Positions 17,174 to 24,311 of a stretch of DNA of 24,311 bases are shown one piece after another. The position numbers and the translations under genes are program-made. Source of the DNA: JBBECF01 sp040881945 (GTDB lineage Bacteria > Pseudomonadota > Alphaproteobacteria > Dongiales > Dongiaceae); NCBI GenBank assembly GCA_040881945.1, contig JBBECF010000112.1, positions 1 through 24,311 of the forward strand, read 5' to 3'. The notes below the pieces were generated by a model. It ran no database searches. It was not told the DNA's origin and saw only the letters and a program-made list of their open reading frames with translations. How positions within the stretch are numbered: the stretch's first letter is position 1; each line of letters begins with the position of its first letter.

Positions 17174-17193
17174 CCCCCGGCCCCGCCCCGCAA
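17165..17193 (-). promoter_or_regulatory. Candidate amiC promoter
   Basis: On the minus strand TTGCGG (17193-17188) and TATAGG (17170-17165) are 17 bp apart. Transcription would start about 30 nt before the amiC ATG. The -10 box falls within the right arm of the inverted repeat at 17154-17173, which suggests control of the amiC-mrcA-prfB transcript. Confidence 0.4.
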
Positions 17194-17494
17194 CGGCAAA
17201 CCGGGGCGGCGGCGGAATGCGGAGCGACACATTCGGCGATTGTAGAAGGCCGCGCCCGCGACTATGTTAACGAGGTCCGATTCGACGCCCTGGGCCGATC
17301 CGGCGCGACGCGCCGGGACGGTAGACGCGTTAGCGTCCCGCCCCAAGGTTTCGGTTCCGGCGTCCGCGGCGAGGAATCGCCGGGCGCCGTTCGACGAGTT
17401 GACATGACACACGACTGGTTCACATCCAACAGTTTCGCGCCGCCGCCCGCCGTTCCCGCGGGCGACGCCGGTCGCGCAGCGGAGCAATTACGTA

Positions 17495-20119
17495 ATGACG
17501 AAACACATGTTGATCGACGCCACCCACCTGGAAGAGACCCGGGTGGCCGTGGTGGACGGCAAAAAACTGGAAGAATTCGACTTCGAGACGGCGAGCAAGA
17601 GGCAGCTTAAGGGCAACATATACCTCGCCAAGGTCGTCCGCGTCGAGCCGTCGCTCCAGGCGGCGTTCGTCGAATACGGCGGCAACCGCCACGGCTTCCT
17701 CGCCTTCAACGAGATTCACCCCGACTACTACCGCATCCCCGTCGCCGACCGCGAGGCCCTGCTGGCCGAGGACGCGGCCTTCAGCGCTTCGGAGGAGGAC
17801 GCTCTGAACGCGGTCGCGGGCGCCGAGGACGCCGCCGCGCCGGCCGCGACCGAGTCGGGCGACGGCGCGGCCGCGGGCGAAGCCTCGGCGGAAGATGGCG
17901 CACCGGCCGAGGCCGACGGCGTGGACGGTGGATCGCCGCCGCCATCGGGCGACGCCACCGGCGAGGCGCCGGCCGAACCGACCGCAACCGTGGAGACCAT
18001 CGGCGGCGACGAGGTCGAGGAAGCGCGGCGCCGACGGGCGCGGCCGGCCCGGCGTTACAAGATCCAGGAGGTCATCAAGCGCCGCCAGATCCTGCTCATC
18101 CAGGTCACCAAGGAGGAGCGCGGCACCAAGGGGGCGGCGATCACGACGTATCTGTCGCTCGCCGGGCGCTATTGCGTCCTGATGCCGAACACGGCGCGCG
18201 GCGGCGGCGTCTCGCGCAAGATCACCAGCGTCGGCGACCGCAAGCGCCTCAAGGGCATCGTCGAGGAGATGGATATCCCCGACGGCATGGCCGTGATCGT
18301 GCGCACCGCCGGCAGCGAGCGCAGCAAGGCCGAGGTGCGCCGCGATTTCGAATACCTCCTGCGCCTGTGGAACGAAATTCGCGAATTGACGCTGCAATCC
18401 TCGGCGCCGGCGCTGATCTACGAGGAAGCCAACCTGATCAAGCGGTCGATCCGCGACCTCTACGGCCGCGACATCGAGGACATCACGGTCGAGGGCGAGG
18501 AAGGCTACAAGGCAGCCAAGGCGTTCATGCGCACCCTGATGCCGAGCCACGCCAAGCGGGTCCAGTTGTACAAGGACGGCGCCGTCCCGCTGTTTCAGCG
18601 CCACCAGATCGAATCGCAGATCGACGCCATCCATAACCCGGTCGTCCAGCTGCCGGCGGGCGGCTACATCGTCCTCGACTCCACCGAGGCGCTGGTCGCC
18701 ATCGACGTGAATTCGGGCCGCGCGACGCGCGAGCGCAATATCGAGGAAACGGCGCTCCGGACCAATCTCGAGGCAGCCGACGAGGTCGCCCGGCAATTGC
18801 GCCTGCGCGACCTCGCCGGTCTCATCGTCATCGATTACATCGACATGGAGGAATCGCGGCACAACGCCCAGGTCGAGCGTCGTCTCAAGGAGGCGATGCG
18901 CCACGACCGGGCGCGCATCCAGCTCGGCCGCATCAGCCCGTTCGGATTGCTCGAGTTGTCGCGCCAGCGGCTGCGCCCAAGCCTGTTCGAGGCGAGCATG
19001 GAGGCCTGCCGCCATTGCCACGGCACCGGCCACATCCGCTCCACCGAGTCGACGGCGTTGCACGTCCTGCGCGCGATCGAGGAGGAGGACGTCCGCAACC
19101 GCAGCGCCGGGATCACCGTCACCGTCCCGACGGCGGTGGCACTGTACATCCTCAACCAGAAACGGACCCGGCTCGTCGAGATCGAGCTGCGCCACGGCAT
19201 GCGCGTCTTCCTGGCCAGCGACGATTCCCTGATCCCGCCCGAATTCCGCCTCGAACGCCACAAGACCCTGGCGCCCGGCGAGGAGGTGCGGATTCCCGTC
19301 CGGCAGATCAGCGCGCCGGCCGCCGACGAAACTGCCGGCGCCGATGCGGACGCGGAAACGGACGCGGAAGCGGAAGCGGAAGCGAACGCCGAAGCCGACG
19401 CCGAGGCGGAGGCGGCGGCACCGTCGAGCGTCGCTACGGCCGAGGAAAAGCCCGCCGGCCGGCGTCGCGTGCGTCGCCGGCGGCGGCGCGGCGATGAGGA
19501 GCGGCCCGCCACGGGTGCCGAGATTCGCACGACCGCCGAGGCCCCGGAGCGGGTCGGCGAACCGATCGCCGACGTCGCGGCGGGCGAGGCCGGTGGGGCG
19601 CCGGCGCCGGGCGGGACTAGCGAAGAGCCGCGGCGGCGGCGGCGGCGCGGCAAACGCGGCGGACGCCGCCGGGCGCGCGACGGCGAGCGCATGGACGATG
19701 CCGTCGCCCCGGCGAGCGAGAACACGGATGCATCGGCATCGGACATGACGATGGCCGAGACGCCGCACGCCGCGGCAGCGGAATCGGCGAGGGCGACGGA
19801 CGAAGATGCGATCGCCGCCACGGCCGAAACGGGCTCGGCGGAAGAGCGCGAGCCGACGCGCCGGCATCGCGTGCGCCGGCCCAGGCCCGCCCCTGCCGCG
19901 GCCGAGACCGGCCCCGAGCCGGCTCTGGCGGCGGCGGCGGACCGCGAGCGGCCGCCGTCCGAACCGCGGCATCGCGAGCCGGCCGAAGGCGCGGCGCCGG
20001 CGGGACGGGGCGGGAACGGGGCGGTGCGCGGCGATGTGGCGCCGGAGCCGGCGGAAACCTCGAATATCTCGGCCGGCGGCGAAACCCGCCGTGGCTGGTG
20101 GCGACGGCTGGTCGAATAG
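17495..20119 (+). CDS. rne: Ribonuclease E, degradosome endonuclease and scaffold
   Basis: An 874-residue RNase E/G family enzyme that initiates mRNA decay and matures stable RNAs. The S1 domain (about 36-230) is split by an acidic, Ala/Glu/Gly-rich insert (about 92-186), as commonly seen in alphaproteobacteria. The catalytic DNase I-like core has VAIDVNSGRATRERNIEETA (Asp404) and LIVIDYIDMEE (Asp447), the two Mg-binding aspartates. The Zn-link is CRHCHGTG (Cys505, Cys508). The C-terminal 300 residues are low-complexity, alternating acidic runs with Arg-rich patches (RRRVRRRRRRG, RRRRRRGKRGGRRR), and end in GWWRRLVE. A GWW motif at this position in Caulobacter RNase E binds PNPase. GGAG (17481-17484) precedes the ATG by 10 bp. 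The gene ends 1 bp from the convergent aminotransferase. Confidence 0.96.
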   Translation: MTKHMLIDATHLEETRVAVVDGKKLEEFDFETASKRQLKGNIYLAKVVRVEPSLQAAFVEYGGNRHGFLAFNEIHPDYYRIPVADREALLAEDAAFSASEEDALNAVAGAEDAAAPAATESGDGAAAGEASAEDGAPAEADGVDGGSPPPSGDATGEAPAEPTATVETIGGDEVEEARRRRARPARRYKIQEVIKRRQILLIQVTKEERGTKGAAITTYLSLAGRYCVLMPNTARGGGVSRKITSVGDRKRLKGIVEEMDIPDGMAVIVRTAGSERSKAEVRRDFEYLLRLWNEIRELTLQSSAPALIYEEANLIKRSIRDLYGRDIEDITVEGEEGYKAAKAFMRTLMPSHAKRVQLYKDGAVPLFQRHQIESQIDAIHNPVVQLPAGGYIVLDSTEALVAIDVNSGRATRERNIEETALRTNLEAADEVARQLRLRDLAGLIVIDYIDMEESRHNAQVERRLKEAMRHDRARIQLGRISPFGLLELSRQRLRPSLFEASMEACRHCHGTGHIRSTESTALHVLRAIEEEDVRNRSAGITVTVPTAVALYILNQKRTRLVEIELRHGMRVFLASDDSLIPPEFRLERHKTLAPGEEVRIPVRQISAPAADETAGADADAETDAEAEAEANAEADAEAEAAAPSSVATAEEKPAGRRRVRRRRRRGDEERPATGAEIRTTAEAPERVGEPIADVAAGEAGGAPAPGGTSEEPRRRRRRGKRGGRRRARDGERMDDAVAPASENTDASASDMTMAETPHAAAAESARATDEDAIAATAETGSAEEREPTRRHRVRRPRPAPAAAETGPEPALAAAADRERPPSEPRHREPAEGAAPAGRGGNGAVRGDVAPEPAETSNISAGGETRRGWWRRLVE
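19346..19420 (+). repeat. Low-complexity GCGGAA-type repeat in the rne tail
   Basis: Imperfect hexamer repeats of GCGGAA/GCGGAC/GCCGAA type encode an alternating Ala/Glu/Asp stretch (DADAETDAEAEAEANAEADA). Such tracts expand and contract by slippage. Here they lie in the disordered scaffold region, where length changes are tolerated. Confidence 0.6.
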
Positions 20120-20120
20120 G

Positions 20121-21269
20121 TCAGCGGCGCCAGGCGCGGAGGCGGCGCGCCGCCTCGGCGATATCGGCGGTCGAGCCGGCGAACGAGAAACGGAGAAAGC
20201 GGTGCCCCCGATCGGGATCGAAGTCCCGGCCCGGGGTTGCCGCGACCCCGGTCTCCGCCAGCATGCGCCGGCAGAAGACGTCGCTGTCGTTGGTCAGCCG
20301 CGCCACGTCGGCGTACAGATAAAAGGCGCCGTCCGCCGGGGTCACCCGATCGAAGCCGGCCTTGGGCAATTCGTTCAGCAACAGGTCGCGGTTGCGCGCA
20401 TAGCGCCGGACGTTGGCGTCGAGCTCCTCGCGGCAGTCGAACGCCGCCTCGGCGGCGAATTGCGGCAGGCTCGGGGGCGATATGAACAGATTCTGGGCGA
20501 GGCTTTCGAAGGCGCGCAACAGGCTTTCGGGCGCAACCATCCAGCCGAGCCGCCAACCGGTCATGGCGTAATATTTCGAGAAGCTGTTGACGACGATGGC
20601 CTCGTCGTCAAGGGAAGCGGCCGTAACCGGATGCTCGCCGAAGGTGATCCCGTGGTAGATTTCGTCGGAGACGACGCGCAGGCCGCGCGCCCTGGCATGA
20701 CCGACGATGCGCTCGAATTCGTCGGCGCGCAGCATGGTGCCGGCGGGGTTGGACGGGCTGGCGACGATCAGGCCGTCGAGCGGACCCTCGACGGCTTCGA
20801 GCAGCGCCACGGTCGGCTGGAACCGGCTTTCGGGCCCGGCCGGCAGGGCGACCGGCTCGAGACCGAGGGCGAGAAGGATGTTGCGATAGGCCGGATAGCA
20901 GGGTGTCGCCAGCGCCACCCGGTCGCCGGGTTCGAAGGCGGCGAGGAAGGCGAGCAGGAAGGCGCCCGAGGACCCGGTGGTCATGACGACGCGCGCCGGG
21001 TCCACGGCAACGCCGTAGAAGTCCCGGTAATGGCGCGCGATCCGTTGGCGCAACGCCGAGCGGCCGAGCGCCTCGGTATAACCGAGCTGTTCGCGGTCGA
21101 GCGCCTGTTTCGCCGCCTCGACGACCGCGCGCGGCGCGCCCGTGCTGGGTTGGCCGATCTCGAGATGCAGCACGCTTTCGCCGGCAGCGGCGCGGGCGTT
21201 GGCGGCGCGCAGCACCTCCATGGCGTAGAACGGCGGTACCGATCCGCGCTTGGCGACCTTGAGGACCAC
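20121..21269 (-). CDS. Class I/II PLP-dependent aminotransferase (AspAT-like)
   Basis: A 382-residue fold-type I aminotransferase; substrate cannot be told from sequence. Motifs are HLEIGQPSTGAP near the N terminus, TTGSSGAFLLAF (cofactor phosphate), SPSNPAGT (substrate carboxylate), VVSDEIYHGITF (Asp and Tyr contacting PLP), VVNSFSKYYAMTGWRLGW with Schiff-base Lys232, and FLRFSFAGS with the carboxylate-binding Arg. The start is chosen as GTG at 21269 (MVLKVAKRGSVPPFYAMEVL), 11 bp after the GGT-like stop and with GAGTGAGG as ribosome-binding site. The open frame continues far upstream as a shadow of the GGT gene. Close spacing suggests cotranscription with the GGT-like gene and so possibly a role in amino-acid or peptide turnover. 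Confidence 0.9.
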   Translation of the reverse strand: MVLKVAKRGSVPPFYAMEVLRAANARAAAGESVLHLEIGQPSTGAPRAVVEAAKQALDREQLGYTEALGRSALRQRIARHYRDFYGVAVDPARVVMTTGSSGAFLLAFLAAFEPGDRVALATPCYPAYRNILLALGLEPVALPAGPESRFQPTVALLEAVEGPLDGLIVASPSNPAGTMLRADEFERIVGHARARGLRVVSDEIYHGITFGEHPVTAASLDDEAIVVNSFSKYYAMTGWRLGWMVAPESLLRAFESLAQNLFISPPSLPQFAAEAAFDCREELDANVRRYARNRDLLLNELPKAGFDRVTPADGAFYLYADVARLTNDSDVFCRRMLAETGVAATPGRDFDPDRGHRFLRFSFAGSTADIAEAARRLRAWRR

Positions 21270-21280
21270 CGGCCGGCGCC

Positions 21281-22927
21281 TCACTCGGCCAGCAGGGTCG
21301 CGAGGCCGCTGCCGCGCGGGTCGGACTGCGCCTGGCACGACCGCGGACTGCGCGGCAGCGCGTCGGCGCACCAGATGGCGTTGACGCGGCCGAGGATCCC
21401 CGTCTCGCGCAGGCGGTGCCCGCGGCGGGCAAGAGCGGCCAAGATCGCCGGCGCCGCGTCCGCTTCGTGGAACACGACGTCGGGCACGCCGTTGTGGTGC
21501 AGCCGCGGCGCCCGCAGCGCGGCTTCCAGCGGTTCGCCGGCAACAACCGCGCGCAGGAACACGGCGATCAGCGCGGTCGGCGCGGCCGGCCCGCCGGAGC
21601 CGGCGGCGGCGTAGTAGAACTCGCCGGTCGGCGCATTGGCCATGATCATGGGGCCGAGCGAGAGGGCATCCACCCCCAGCTCGTCCGGCGCCGGCGCCAG
21701 CAGGATGCCGGTGCCCGGCGCCATGCGGCCGCTGCCGAACAGAGTGTTCAACGTGACGTTGCAGGCGACCGCGCCGCCGTCGGCATCGGCGACGACGAAG
21801 CCGGCGGCCCAGGGATTTTCCGGCCGCGCGATCGGCGGCGGCTCGAACGCCGTCGGCGGCGTCGCCCGGGCGTCGTCGTAGCTCTGCATCAGCCGCCCGG
21901 CATGCGCGGGCGAGACCAGGTCGGCCCAAGGCTCGGCGCTGGCGCCGTCGAGCAACATCCAGCGCGACCGCTCGGCGAAGGCGCGCTTCGCGGCCTCGAC
22001 CAGCAGATGCGGCCACGGCTCGGCCGCGACGTCGGCGAAGCGGGGCGATTCGGCCATCATGGCGAAGAGCTGCGCCGCGACCAGGCCGCCGGCGGCCGGC
22101 GGCGGCGCGAAATGCACGCTGTGGTTGCCGAACGCGACCTCGACCGTTTCGCGGAGCTCGGGCATCACGGCGCGCAGCGCCTCGACCGTCAGCGGGACGC
22201 CGATCGAGCGCGCCGCCTCGGCCAGGGTCTGCGCCAGCGGTCCCGCATAGAATACGCCCGCGCCTTTCTGGCGGATTTGCCCCAGCGTCGTCGCCAGCTC
22301 GACTTGGCGCAGCCCGTCGCCTTCGTCGAGCAGACGACCGTCGGTCCCGGCGAAGATCCGGCGCGTCTGCGGATCGACCAGCAGCTTGCCCTCGGCCGTG
22401 GCCAGATCGCGGGCCAGCGCCCGGCTGACCGGTGTCCCGAAGCGGGCCAGCCGTTCCGCCGGGATGACCAGCTCGGCCCAGGCCAGGCGGCCGTAGCGGG
22501 CGTGCAGCAGCGCCATGCCGCGGACGTTGCCGGGCAGCGCGACGCCGCCCCCGGGCGCGGCCCGCGGCAGAAAGTCGATGGCGACGGTGCGCTTCGCCGC
22601 GCGGTCATGGACCACGCACACGCCGCCGCCGCCGAGTCCGGCCGTCGAGGGCATGGTCACCGCCAGGGTGAAATACAGGGCGACGGCGGCGTCGGCGGCG
22701 CTGCCGCCGGCGCCCAGGATGTCGCGGGCGGTCAGCACCGCGCGCGGCTCGTCCGCCGCCGCCGCGCCGGCGAACCCCTCGACGCTGCCGATCGTCCCGG
22801 GGGGCGCCGCCGCTTGGCACGCGGCCAGCGCGGTCGCCAGGAACGCCGCCGGCAGCCGTTGAAACCGTCGTCCCCGATCCCCAGGTAACGTGCCGCACCC
22901 CAGGATCCGAGACTTGCGTAAGCTCAT
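21281..22927 (-). CDS. Gamma-glutamyltransferase homologue, lipoprotein-like, nucleophile apparently lost
   Basis: A 548-residue member of the GGT (Ntn-hydrolase) family. The N terminus has basic residues, a hydrophobic stretch and LAAC (lipobox-like, Cys34), suggesting an exported lipoprotein. Family blocks include ILGAGGSAADAAVALYFTLAV, STAGLGGGGVCVVHD, PPPAAGGLVAAQLF, ACNVTLNTLFGSGRMAPGTG and YYAAAGSGGPAAPTAL. In active GGTs the small subunit begins with a catalytic Thr just before the VVD-DG-AV segment. Here the matching place reads ENPWAAGFVVADADGGAV, so the expected Thr is Ala (about residue 375). Self-cleavage and transferase activity would then be absent. The start is ATG 22927, with GAGG upstream; this overlaps the 5' end of the divergent M48 gene. 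Alignment was by eye. Confidence 0.85.
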   Translation of the reverse strand: MSLRKSRILGCGTLPGDRGRRFQRLPAAFLATALAACQAAAPPGTIGSVEGFAGAAAADEPRAVLTARDILGAGGSAADAAVALYFTLAVTMPSTAGLGGGGVCVVHDRAAKRTVAIDFLPRAAPGGGVALPGNVRGMALLHARYGRLAWAELVIPAERLARFGTPVSRALARDLATAEGKLLVDPQTRRIFAGTDGRLLDEGDGLRQVELATTLGQIRQKGAGVFYAGPLAQTLAEAARSIGVPLTVEALRAVMPELRETVEVAFGNHSVHFAPPPAAGGLVAAQLFAMMAESPRFADVAAEPWPHLLVEAAKRAFAERSRWMLLDGASAEPWADLVSPAHAGRLMQSYDDARATPPTAFEPPPIARPENPWAAGFVVADADGGAVACNVTLNTLFGSGRMAPGTGILLAPAPDELGVDALSLGPMIMANAPTGEFYYAAAGSGGPAAPTALIAVFLRAVVAGEPLEAALRAPRLHHNGVPDVVFHEADAAPAILAALARRGHRLRETGILGRVNAIWCADALPRSPRSCQAQSDPRGSGLATLLAE

Positions 22928-24260
22928 CGCCGCCCTCGCCATCGTTGCCCTGTTGGCCGCCGCGCCGATCGCGCCGGCGGACGCGCAAGCCAAGCCGCGC
23001 GGTTTCATCCGTGACGCCGAGATCGAAACTACCATCCGCGCCTATGCCACGCCACTGTTCGCCGCCGCCGGGCTCGATCCGCAGTCGGTCAGGGTCTATT
23101 TGGTTAACGACGACACGCTGAATGCCTTCGTCGCCGGCGGCATGAACCTGTTCATCTACACCGGCCTCCTGATGCGCAGCGAGAGCGCGAACCAGCTTAT
23201 CGGCGTCATCGCCCATGAGACCGGCCACATCGCCGGCGGGCACCTGGCCCGGACGCAGGAGGCCCTGGAGAACGCCACGGCCGAATCGATCCTCGCCTTT
23301 GTGCTCGGCATCGGCGCGGCGATCGCGACCGGCGACAGCGGCGCCGGCGCCGCGGTCATCGCCGGCGGCCAGTCGATCGCCCAGAGGTCGCTGCTGCAGT
23401 ACAGTCGCACCCAGGAATCGGCCGCCGACCAGGCCGCCCTGTCCTATCTCGACCGCACCGCGCAGTCGGCCCGCGGGATGCTTGAGTTCCTGGAAGTCCT
23501 GGGCGGCCAGGAGCTGCTGCTGTCGAACCAGCAGGACCCCTATTTGCGCACGCATCCGCTGAGCAGAGACCGCGTCGACACGGTGCGCAATTACGTCTCC
23601 GGTTCGCCTTATGCCGACGCGGTGGAGCCTCCCGAATTCGTCGTGGCGCACGCTCGGATGCGGGCGAAGCTCGTCGGTTTCCTGCGCCCGCTCGGGCGCG
23701 TACTCCAGCAGTACCCGGAAAGCGACAACAGCCTTGAAGGCCGCTACGCCCGCGCCATCGCCTACTATCGCGCCGCCGATCTGAAGCGGGCGCTGCCGAT
23801 GGTCGACGGCTTGATCTCCGAGCGTCCCGACGATCCGTTTTTCCACGAGCTCAAGGGCCAGATCCTGTTCGAGAACGGCCGCGCCCGGGAGGCGCTGCCG
23901 TATTACGAGGCGGCGGTGCGGCTGCAACCGGACGCGCCCCTGCTGCGCCAGGGCCTGGCGCAGGTCCAGCTCGAAAGCGGCGACCCGGAGCTCAACCGGG
24001 CGGCCCTCGCACAGCTCGACGAGGTGGTGCGGATCGAGCCGCACAACGCCGGCGCCTGGCGCCTGCTCAGCATCGCCTACGGCCGCGACGGGCAGCTCGG
24101 CATGACCGCCCTCGCCCTCGCCGAATCCGCCGGCGCGCGCGGCGATACCAAGGAGGCGCGCCAACAGGCCGACCGCGCCCTCAAGCTGTTGCCCGAGAAT
24201 TCGCCGGCCTGGCTGCGCGCCCAGGACATTTTCAACGCCGCCTCGCGGGACGACGACTGA
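22890..24260 (+). CDS. M48-family metalloprotease with TPR domain, BepA-like
   Basis: A 456-residue periplasmic zinc protease. The signal peptide is about LRKLIAALAIVALLAAAPIAPADAQA. The peptidase domain has VIAHETGHIAGGH (His109, Glu110, His113) and the third ligand in QESAADQAAL (Glu176). From about residue 285 the protein consists of TPR-like helical repeats (ALPYYEAAVRLQPDAP, ALAQLDEVVRIEPHNA). This is the layout of BepA/YfgC, which degrades or rescues misassembled outer-membrane proteins such as LptD. The open frame starts at GTG 22890. TTG at 22914, with AGGA upstream, gives a more typical signal peptide and may be the real start. The 5' end overlaps that of the divergent GGT-like gene. 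Confidence 0.92.
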   Translation: MPHPRIRDLRKLIAALAIVALLAAAPIAPADAQAKPRGFIRDAEIETTIRAYATPLFAAAGLDPQSVRVYLVNDDTLNAFVAGGMNLFIYTGLLMRSESANQLIGVIAHETGHIAGGHLARTQEALENATAESILAFVLGIGAAIATGDSGAGAAVIAGGQSIAQRSLLQYSRTQESAADQAALSYLDRTAQSARGMLEFLEVLGGQELLLSNQQDPYLRTHPLSRDRVDTVRNYVSGSPYADAVEPPEFVVAHARMRAKLVGFLRPLGRVLQQYPESDNSLEGRYARAIAYYRAADLKRALPMVDGLISERPDDPFFHELKGQILFENGRAREALPYYEAAVRLQPDAPLLRQGLAQVQLESGDPELNRAALAQLDEVVRIEPHNAGAWRLLSIAYGRDGQLGMTALALAESAGARGDTKEARQQADRALKLLPENSPAWLRAQDIFNAASRDDD

Positions 24261-24311
24261 GCGCACCCGACCGCTGGCTCGACGTGGATTTCGCGGCCCC
24301 GTCGGCGCGGT
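24261..24311. other. Window end after the M48 gene
   Basis: The last 51 bases contain no feature I can support. No terminator hairpin is evident, so a plus-strand gene could follow closely. Confidence 0.3.

Larger units (their letters stand above)
17128..17494. other. Divergent amiC/rne control region
   Basis: A 367-bp spacer without a gene. On the amiC side are the CGATATA inverted repeat and a long GC stem (CCGCCCCG 17183-17190, CGGGGCGG 17202-17209). On the rne side TTGTAG (17240-17245) and TATGTT (17263-17268), 17 bp apart, form a possible promoter. Two successive hairpins follow: CCGGCG/CGCCGG (17300-17316) and CGGGACG/CGTCCCG (17314-17320 with 17334-17340). A TTGACA at 17399-17404 has no good -10 partner. 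A start near 17275 would give rne a structured 5' leader of about 220 nt; RNase E is known in E. coli to control its own synthesis through its leader. Confidence 0.5.

Noticed and set aside
20237..20485. Small frames inside the aminotransferase and similar short frames in other genes
   Set aside because: They are shadows in other frames of well-supported genes.

Overview
The window is about 70% GC and reads as chromosomal DNA of an alphaproteobacterium, most likely near Rhodospirillales. This rests on gene content and order: RNase E with a long acidic insert in its S1 domain and a C-terminal GWW motif, the amiC-mrcA-prfB run divergent from rne, a DUF3971/AsmA-type giant protein, and anmK divergent from tyrS. 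No lineage was computed. No rRNA, tRNA, CRISPR array, integrase or transposase gene was seen.

Layout. 130-1257 (-) anmK, divergent from tyrS (1376-2629, +). tyrS runs tail to tail into an AsmA/YhdP-like protein (2634-5789, -), which is divergent from glnE (5856-8891, +). An AT-rich single-gene islet follows (about 8940-10420) carrying a Shedu-like (DUF4263) protein, then a 409-bp non-coding region with promoter, terminator and hairpin signals, then an RhlE-type DEAD-box helicase (10826-12115, +). A perfect 40-bp palindrome separates the helicase from prfB (12216-13341, -), which uses the classical programmed +1 frameshift. mrcA/PBP1A (13400-15937, -) and amiC (15910-17127, -) lie upstream of prfB on the same strand. 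A structured divergent region (17128-17494) precedes rne (17495-20119, +). rne ends 1 bp from a class I aminotransferase (20121-21269, -), which follows a gamma-glutamyltransferase homologue (21281-22927, -) that appears to lack its catalytic threonine. The last gene is a BepA-like M48 protease with TPRs (22890-24260, +), head to head and overlapping with the GGT homologue.

Most of the window is housekeeping: peptidoglycan synthesis, cleavage and recycling (mrcA, amiC, anmK), translation (tyrS, prfB), RNA turnover (rne, rhlE), nitrogen control (glnE) and envelope quality control (AsmA-like, M48). The accessory part is the islet between glnE and rhlE. Its product joins a beta-rich N-terminal half, a Cys4 zinc-ribbon-like segment and a PD-(D/E)xK-type nuclease domain of the Shedu anti-phage family, with its own sigma70-like promoter. 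The other unusual signals are the rhlE leader (sigma32-like promoter, intrinsic-terminator hairpin, mutually exclusive hairpins), the 40-bp palindrome, an in-frame repeat insertion in GlnE, and the GGT homologue with a substituted nucleophile.
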